Assembly: GCF_004346035.1 (NCBI RefSeq)
Contig: NZ_SLZN01000015.1
Span: forward strand, 1-64,000
Direction of reading: 5' to 3'
DNA: 64,000 bases
Source: Acidomonas methanolica
GTDB taxonomy: Bacteria > Pseudomonadota > Alphaproteobacteria > Acetobacterales > Acetobacteraceae
The notes beneath the pieces were generated by a model. That model was not told where the DNA came from. It did no database searches and worked only from the letters and a program-made list of their open reading frames with translations. The position numbers and the translations under genes were made by a program. Shown here piece after piece: positions 60,313 through 64,000 of this stretch. Positions within the stretch are counted from its first letter, which is position 1. Each line of letters begins with the position of its first letter.

Positions 60313-61248
60313 ATGAAGATCGTAGCCTGTAACAGCAATCCGGCCCTGGCGAACGAGGTGGCGCAGGAATTGCACCTGCCGCTCTGCAACGCGTCGGTGC
60401 GCCGCTTCGCCGATGCGGAGATCTTCGTCGAAATCCATGAGAACGTGCGCGGCGAGGATGTGTTCGTCATCCAGAGCACCTGCGCGCCGACGAACGACAA
60501 TCTCATGGAGCTGCTCATCATGCTCGACGCGCTGCGGCGCGGCTCGGCGCGGCGCATCACGGCGGTGATGCCATATTTCGGCTATGCGCGGCAGGACCGC
60601 AAATCCGGGCCGCGCACCCCGATCAGCGCCAAGCTGGTGGCGAATCTGCTGGTCGAGGCCGGGGCGAACCGCATTCTGACGATGGATCTGCATGCGATGC
60701 AGATCCAGGGCTTCTTCGATATTCCCGTCGATAATCTCTATGCCGCCCCGTTGTTCAAGCGCGATATCCTGGCGCGGCATCCGGAGCGGGATATCATGAT
60801 CGTCTCGCCCGATGTCGGGGGGGTGATCCGCGCGCGTCAGCTCGCCACGCGGCTGGACAACACGGATCTCGCCATCATCGACAAGCGGCGCGAGCGGGCG
60901 GGTGTCTCGGAAGTGATGAACGTCATCGGCGATGTGACGGGACGATATTGCATTCTGGTGGATGATATCGTCGATAGCGGCGGATCGCTCTGCAACGCGG
61001 CGGACGCTCTGGTGAAAAACGGCGCGGCGGGGGTGGAGGCCTATGTCACCCACGGCGTGCTGACCGGCAATGCGCTGGAGCGGATCGCCGCCTCGCCGCT
61101 GACCATGCTCACGCTGACGGATTCGATTCCCGCGCGGCCGGGAATGGAGTCCGTGCCCAATATCCGTCAGATCAGCACGGCCAATCTGCTTGCGCGCGCG
61201 ATGAGCGCGGTCGCGGATGAAAGTTCGGTCTCCTCGCTGTTCGACTAA
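60313..61248 (+). CDS. prs: Ribose-phosphate pyrophosphokinase
   Basis: A 311-residue PRPP synthetase: [64 protein letters not shown], the Mg site [14 protein letters not shown], and PRPP motif [14 protein letters not shown]. It supplies PRPP to nucleotide synthesis, including Gpt. A GGGTTGCTAGAAGG element about 60 bp upstream may be part of its promoter. Confidence 0.96.
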   Translation: MKIVACNSNPALANEVAQELHLPLCNASVRRFADAEIFVEIHENVRGEDVFVIQSTCAPTNDNLMELLIMLDALRRGSARRITAVMPYFGYARQDRKSGPRTPISAKLVANLLVEAGANRILTMDLHAMQIQGFFDIPVDNLYAAPLFKRDILARHPERDIMIVSPDVGGVIRARQLATRLDNTDLAIIDKRRERAGVSEVMNVIGDVTGRYCILVDDIVDSGGSLCNAADALVKNGAAGVEAYVTHGVLTGNALERIAASPLTMLTLTDSIPARPGMESVPNIRQISTANLLARAMSAVADESSVSSLFD

Positions 61249-61269
61249 ATCCTTCCGGAGCGTTCCCGC

Positions 61270-61860
61270 ATGCTGCTTGCCCGCCCCTATTGGTATCTGC
61301 GTCACGGTCAGACCGACTGGAACGCGCGTGATCTGTCGCAAGGACGGACGGACGTGCCGCTCAACGCCACGGGGGAGGCGCAGGCCGTCGCCGCCGCGCA
61401 GCGCGTGGCGCGGCACTGGCGCGACGGGGCGACGCCGATCGCGCGCATCGTCTCGTCCCCGCTGTCCCGTGCGCTGCGGACGGCGGAGGAAGCGCGGGAC
61501 GCCATCGCGCGGGCGAGCGGGGTGGTGCTGCCTCTGACGACCGACGACGATCTCATCGAGGTGTGTTTCGGCGTGCAGGAAGGCGAGCCGATGGGCACGT
61601 GGTACGATCCCTGGATCGCGGGGGAATTCACACCCGAGGGTGCGGAGCGGTTCGCCGATCTGCGCATGCGCGTGGTGCGCGCCGTGAATCGTGCGCTGGA
61701 GGCGGGCGAGGGTTTGCCGCTGATCGTCGCCCATGGCGGGGTGTTCCGCTCGCTCCGTTCAGCCATGGGAATGGCGCCGAACGTGCGTCTGGCGAACGCG
61801 GTGCCGCTCTATCTCACCCCGGCGTCGCCGGAATGGACCATGACGGTTTACGAGGAATAA
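61270..61860 (+). CDS. Histidine phosphatase family protein
   Basis: A 196-residue phosphoglycerate-mutase-like enzyme. The phospho-His site is [24 protein letters not shown], a second catalytic His is in [12 protein letters not shown], and [13 protein letters not shown] and [12 protein letters not shown] are also conserved. It removes phosphate from a small metabolite that sequence alone does not identify. It starts 21 bp after prs and is likely co-transcribed. Confidence 0.9.
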   Translation: MLLARPYWYLRHGQTDWNARDLSQGRTDVPLNATGEAQAVAAAQRVARHWRDGATPIARIVSSPLSRALRTAEEARDAIARASGVVLPLTTDDDLIEVCFGVQEGEPMGTWYDPWIAGEFTPEGAERFADLRMRVVRAVNRALEAGEGLPLIVAHGGVFRSLRSAMGMAPNVRLANAVPLYLTPASPEWTMTVYEE

Positions 61861-62038
61861 TCCCCTCCGACCCGGTTCCGCCAGCGGGCTCGTCCGCTTG
61901 TTCCGGGGAAGCCCGACATGCAGTCCGGGGCATGGCGGACGCGAGGAACGCCTTGCGCGCCCGTCCGTTTTCCGCTATGGCGCGCGCTTCGCGTCGGCAC
62001 CCCTGGAGGCTGGCGCGCAACCGTTTCAGGAGCATGAA

Positions 62039-62680
62039 GTGACCCAACTGACGACTCTCGAAGTCTCGACGCGCGCGAAGGCTGGTAAGGGGGCAGCGCG
62101 CGCGGTGAGGCGTGCCGGTCTCGTTCCCGGCGTGATCTATGGCGGCAAGCAGGAGCCTGCCCTCATTCAGATCGACCCCCGCGTGATCATGAAGGAAATG
62201 CATCGCGGCGGTTGGCGTTCGCGCCTCTATAGCCTGCCGCTCGACGGTCAGGCCATCCGCGCCGTCATGCGCGAGGTGCAGCTTCATCCGGTGAGCGACA
62301 CGCCGATCCATATCGACTTCCAGCGCCTTGCGGCTGGCGAGCGCGTGCATGTCACGGTCGCCGTGCATGTCGTCGGCGAGGACAAGGCCCCCGGCATCAA
62401 GCGGGGCGGCGTGCTGAACGTCGTGCGGCACTCGATCGAGGTGCTGGCCGATGTGGACCACATTCCCGAGAGCTTCACGGTCGACGTGTCCACCCTCGAC
62501 ATTCATGACAATGTGCGCTGGGACGATCTGACGGGTACGGAGCATGTCGTGCCGACGATCCAGATCCCGAACTTCGTGATCGCGACCGTCGCGCCGCCGA
62601 CCGTCGATGCCGAGATGGTCGCCGAGGAAGAGGCCAAGGCCGCGGCGGCGGCGGAAGCCGCGGGCGGCAAGAAGAAGTAA
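62039..62680 (+). CDS. rplY: 50S ribosomal protein L25 (Ctc type)
   Basis: A 213-residue long-form L25/Ctc: N-terminal 5S-rRNA-binding domain ([30 protein letters not shown]) and C-terminal beta domain ([35 protein letters not shown]), ending in a basic/Ala-rich tail. A GTG start at 62039 has AGGAG 6 bp upstream and fits family length; the upstream frame has no support. It is followed 12 bp later by pth, a frequent pairing. Confidence 0.95.
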   Translation: MTQLTTLEVSTRAKAGKGAARAVRRAGLVPGVIYGGKQEPALIQIDPRVIMKEMHRGGWRSRLYSLPLDGQAIRAVMREVQLHPVSDTPIHIDFQRLAAGERVHVTVAVHVVGEDKAPGIKRGGVLNVVRHSIEVLADVDHIPESFTVDVSTLDIHDNVRWDDLTGTEHVVPTIQIPNFVIATVAPPTVDAEMVAEEEAKAAAAAEAAGGKKK

Positions 62681-62692
62681 GACCGGACTGCT

Positions 62693-63274
62693 ATGGCGGC
62701 GCTGCTGCTCTGGGTCGGGCTGGGGAATCCCGAGCCCGGGATGCGGCGGCAGCGCCACAATATCGGGTTCATGGCGGTCGATCGGATCGCCGCGCGCCAC
62801 GGTTTCTCGCCATGGCGCAGCCGGTTCAGGGGCGAGACGGCGGAGGGCTCCATCGGCGGACAGAAGATTCTGCTCCTCAAGCCGATGACCTATATGAATC
62901 TTTCCGGCGAGAGCGTGCAGCAGGCCGCCCATTTCTTCAAGATTCCGGTGGCCGATATCACGGCCTTCCATGACGAGCTGGATCTCGCCTTTTGCAAGGT
63001 GCGCGTGAAGCGCGGCGGCGGCGCGGCGGGCCATAACGGCTTGCGCTCGATGGATAAATGCCTGGGCGATCCTAATTACCAGCGTGTGCGCCTCGGCATC
63101 GGCCATCCGGGGGCGAAGGAGCGTGTCACCGGCCATGTGCTGGGCGATTTCGCCAAATGCGAACAGGATGAGCTGGAGAGGCTGCTCGATGCGGTGGCGG
63201 ACTGCGCGCCATGTCTGGCCGGGGGCGAGCCCGAGGCCTTCATGACGAAACTGGCCCTGACGAGCAGGGCATGA
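62693..63274 (+). CDS. pth: Peptidyl-tRNA hydrolase
   Basis: A 193-residue Pth: WVGLGNPEPGMRRQRHNIGFMAVDRIA with the catalytic His, KPMTYMNLSGESVQ, AFHDELDLAF and GGGAAGHNGLRSM. It recycles tRNA from stalled peptidyl-tRNA. It lies between rplY and ychF in a common alphaproteobacterial order. Confidence 0.97.
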   Translation: MAALLLWVGLGNPEPGMRRQRHNIGFMAVDRIAARHGFSPWRSRFRGETAEGSIGGQKILLLKPMTYMNLSGESVQQAAHFFKIPVADITAFHDELDLAFCKVRVKRGGGAAGHNGLRSMDKCLGDPNYQRVRLGIGHPGAKERVTGHVLGDFAKCEQDELERLLDAVADCAPCLAGGEPEAFMTKLALTSRA

Positions 63275-63308
63275 CAAAACGGGCGGCGAGACGCGGGGAG
63301 AAACGCTG

Positions 63309-64000
63309 ATGGGGTTCAATTGCGGCATCGTCGGTCTGCCGAATGTCGGGAAATCGACGCTGTTCAACGCGCTGACCGAGACGGCGGCGGCGCAGGCGGC
63401 CAATTACCCTTTCTGCACCATCGAGCCGAATATCGGCCGCGTGGCGGTGCCGGACGCCCGGCTCCGGAAGCTGGCGGAGATCGGCAAGTCGCAGAAGATC
63501 CTGCCGACGAGTCTCGAATTCGTGGATATCGCGGGCCTCGTGCGCGGCGCGTCGAAGGGGGAGGGGCTCGGCAACCAGTTCCTCGCCAATATCCGCGAGG
63601 TGGATGCGATCATCCACGTGCTGCGCTGCTTCGAGGATGACGACATCACCCATGTCGAGGGCGGTGTCGACCCGGTCCGCGATGCGGAGATCATCGAGAC
63701 CGAGCTGATGCTGGCCGATCTCGAAAGCCTCGAAAAGCGCGAGCCGGCCCTGACGAAGCGCGCGCGGGGCAATGACCGCGAGGCCCAGGCCCAGCTCGCC
63801 GTGATCGGGCCGCTGATCGCCGCCCTGCGCGAAGGGCGCGCCGCGCGCACTGCGATCCCGGCGGGGGAGGACGAGGTCGTCCGTCGCCTTCAGCTCATGA
63901 CGACCAAGCCCGTGCTGTATGTCTGCAATGTCGAGGAAGGCGCGGCCTCCACCGGCAACCGCCATTCCGAGGCGGTGAAAGCCATGGCTGCGGCGCAGGG
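63309..64000 (+). CDS. ychF: Ribosome-binding ATPase YchF/OLA1, 3' truncated by window
   Basis: The 5' 230 codons of an Obg-type ATPase: [22 protein letters not shown] (G1), [35 protein letters not shown] (G3) and [14 protein letters not shown]. YchF prefers ATP and binds ribosomes. The window ends before the TGS domain. ATG at 63309 is the family start. It follows pth by 34 bp. Confidence 0.96.
   Translation, partial: MGFNCGIVGLPNVGKSTLFNALTETAAAQAANYPFCTIEPNIGRVAVPDARLRKLAEIGKSQKILPTSLEFVDIAGLVRGASKGEGLGNQFLANIREVDAIIHVLRCFEDDDITHVEGGVDPVRDAEIIETELMLADLESLEKREPALTKRARGNDREAQAQLAVIGPLIAALREGRAARTAIPAGEDEVVRRLQLMTTKPVLYVCNVEEGAASTGNRHSEAVKAMAAAQ

Noticed and set aside
1-64000. CRISPR arrays, rRNA operons or prophage modules
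   Set aside because: No regularly spaced direct repeats, rRNA sequence, integrase or phage structural genes were seen.

Overview
The window reads as a chromosome segment of a GC-rich alphaproteobacterium, most probably an acetic acid bacterium (Acetobacteraceae). This is inferred from gene content: the rplM-rpsI pair, an FNR/FnrL-type regulator, COQ9-like/proC/YbjN/UbiK order, many TonB receptors and orphan lipoproteins, and terminator-like repeats of the kind common in that family. Coding density is high, most operon junctions overlap as ATGA or TGATG, and the only strongly AT-rich stretch (about 1.7-3.1 kb) looks acquired.

Layout. 0-3.4 kb: a possible transposase tail, a TetR/isochorismatase-like divergent pair, and an AT-rich lipoprotein hydrolase island. 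3.4-10.3 kb: M61 peptidase, a ureide pair (allantoate amidohydrolase plus ureidoglycine-glyoxylate aminotransferase), succinate-semialdehyde dehydrogenase and an NmrA-like protein. 10.6-18.2 kb: rplM-rpsI, an SPFH protein, a GT2 glycosyltransferase, RF3, rpsD and a GT61 glycosyltransferase. 18.3-21.9 kb: a copper-acquisition block (OprC/NosA-type TonB receptor, a Cys/Met/His-rich DUF2946-like protein and a divergent TonB). 21.9-26.3 kb: ribF, methionine salvage genes mtnC-mtnD-mtnB, tatA, a CHAP lipoprotein and recX. 26.4-31.6 kb: ompW and fnr sharing a perfect FNR-type palindrome, a TetR/membrane-protein pair with twin operators, an alginate-export-like porin and a lipoprotein. 31.8-38.8 kb: ispH, thrB, rnhA, an orphan substrate-binding protein, tRNA-Asn, an MFS exporter, a CsaA-like protein with gpt, tRNA-Pro, tRNA-Arg and gmk. 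39.2-46.9 kb: GGDEF/EAL, SDR, an RND pump subunit and an S9 peptidase. 46.9-53.6 kb: a TTQ amine dehydrogenase cluster with an upstream TonB receptor. 53.8-64 kb: tRNA-Gln, then housekeeping genes (COQ9-like, proC, YbjN, ubiK, hldD, lgt, pgeF, prs, a phosphatase, rplY/ctc, pth and a 3'-truncated ychF).

The most unusual system is the 46.9-53.6 kb cluster on the minus strand: TonB receptor, mauE, mauD, large subunit, a second mauD-like gene whose CxxC is CPIS, TTQ small subunit, and a monoheme cytochrome c. The small subunit keeps both TTQ tryptophans and the catalytic aspartate and has 14 cysteines, as I recall for aromatic amine dehydrogenase rather than methylamine dehydrogenase. No mauG, mauF or amicyanin gene is present. 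The cluster therefore looks like a periplasmic amine oxidation module that feeds electrons to a cytochrome c, with a duplicated disulfide-handling factor and possibly its own outer-membrane transporter.
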